The position numbers and the translations under genes were made by a program. Of a DNA stretch of 64,000 bases, positions 63,968-64,000 are shown piece by piece. The stretch is from Wenzhouxiangella limi. GTDB lineage: Bacteria; Pseudomonadota; Gammaproteobacteria; Xanthomonadales; Wenzhouxiangellaceae. The DNA lies in contig NZ_JAAGSC010000044.1 of NCBI RefSeq assembly GCF_010499265.1, positions 372,521-436,520 of the forward strand, given 5' to 3'. Under the pieces are notes generated by a model. That model was given only the letters and a program-made list of their open reading frames with translations. It did no database searches and had not been told where the DNA came from. Position 1 is the stretch's first letter, and each line of letters starts with the position of its first letter.

Positions 63968-64000
63968 CCGAGCACGTGATCCTGTCCCGGCGCTGCGGGC
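63968..64000. repeat. 33-bp direct repeat, copy 2 at window end
   Basis: Identical to 63740-63772. The repeat may go on beyond the window; a period of 228 bases suggests a larger array. Confidence 0.85.

Noticed and set aside
63794..63979. 61-codon plus-strand frame near the window end
   Set aside because: Trp/Gly/Ala-rich low-complexity reading of the repeat region, no family.

Overview
The window is a GC-rich chromosomal segment of a motile gammaproteobacterium. Three things point to the Xanthomonas/Lysobacter/Wenzhouxiangella side of the class: the tRNA(Pro-Arg-His-Lys)-tig-clpP-clpX-lon-hupB-tRNA(Val-Asp)-ppiD block, a second rpoN inside the flagellar locus, and FleSR-type flagellar regulators. 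This placement is an inference from gene order; no rRNA or species marker is present.

Layout. 1-4328: end of a V/A-type ATPase operon (subunits E, A, B, D). 4370-5447: four tRNA genes. The tRNA-Arg(TCT) is split inside its anticodon by a 694-nt group I intron that carries a PD-(D/E)XK homing endonuclease. 5488-13972: trigger factor, ClpP, ClpX, Lon, HU, tRNA-Val, tRNA-Asp and PpiD. 13991-18092 (minus): fabI, tRNA-Arg(CCT), a repeat-rich spacer with a broken tRNA-Arg copy, RNase D, a TPR protein and an EAL/HDOD protein. 18132-63691: a nearly complete flagellar locus, ycgR-flgN-flgM-flgA (minus), then flgBCDE, flgF, flgGHIJ, flgKL, flaG, fliC, flaG, fliD, fliS, fliT-like, PilZ, rpoN, a FleQ-like activator, fleS, fleR, fliEFGHIJK, fliLMNOPQR and flhB.

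Two accessory blocks interrupt the flagellar locus. Block 1 (about 32.3-36.4 kb, between flaG and fliC) is a run of toxin-antitoxin (TA) modules and TA debris. Its modules are separated by near-identical copies of a 77-78 bp sequence that is the 3' end of an antitoxin gene. Block 2 (about 41.7-44.56 kb, between the fliT-like gene and the PilZ gene) holds a BrnT-like pair, VapBC, MazEF and a HEPN/MNT pair. REP-like hairpins and short tandem repeats (21/42, 22 and 23 bp) sit at the edges of both blocks.

Regulation can partly be read from the sequence. Sigma-54 promoters (TGGCAC-N5-TTGC or close) precede flgB, flgG, fleSR, fliE and fliL, with weaker matches before flgA and rpoN. Sigma-28 promoters (TAAA-N15-GCCGCTAA type) precede flgKL and fliC. 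This gives a self-contained cascade: RpoN and the FleQ-like activator, then FleSR, then basal body and hook, then FlgM/FliA-controlled filament genes. The most notable elements are the anticodon-interrupting intron and the repeat-punctuated TA array.
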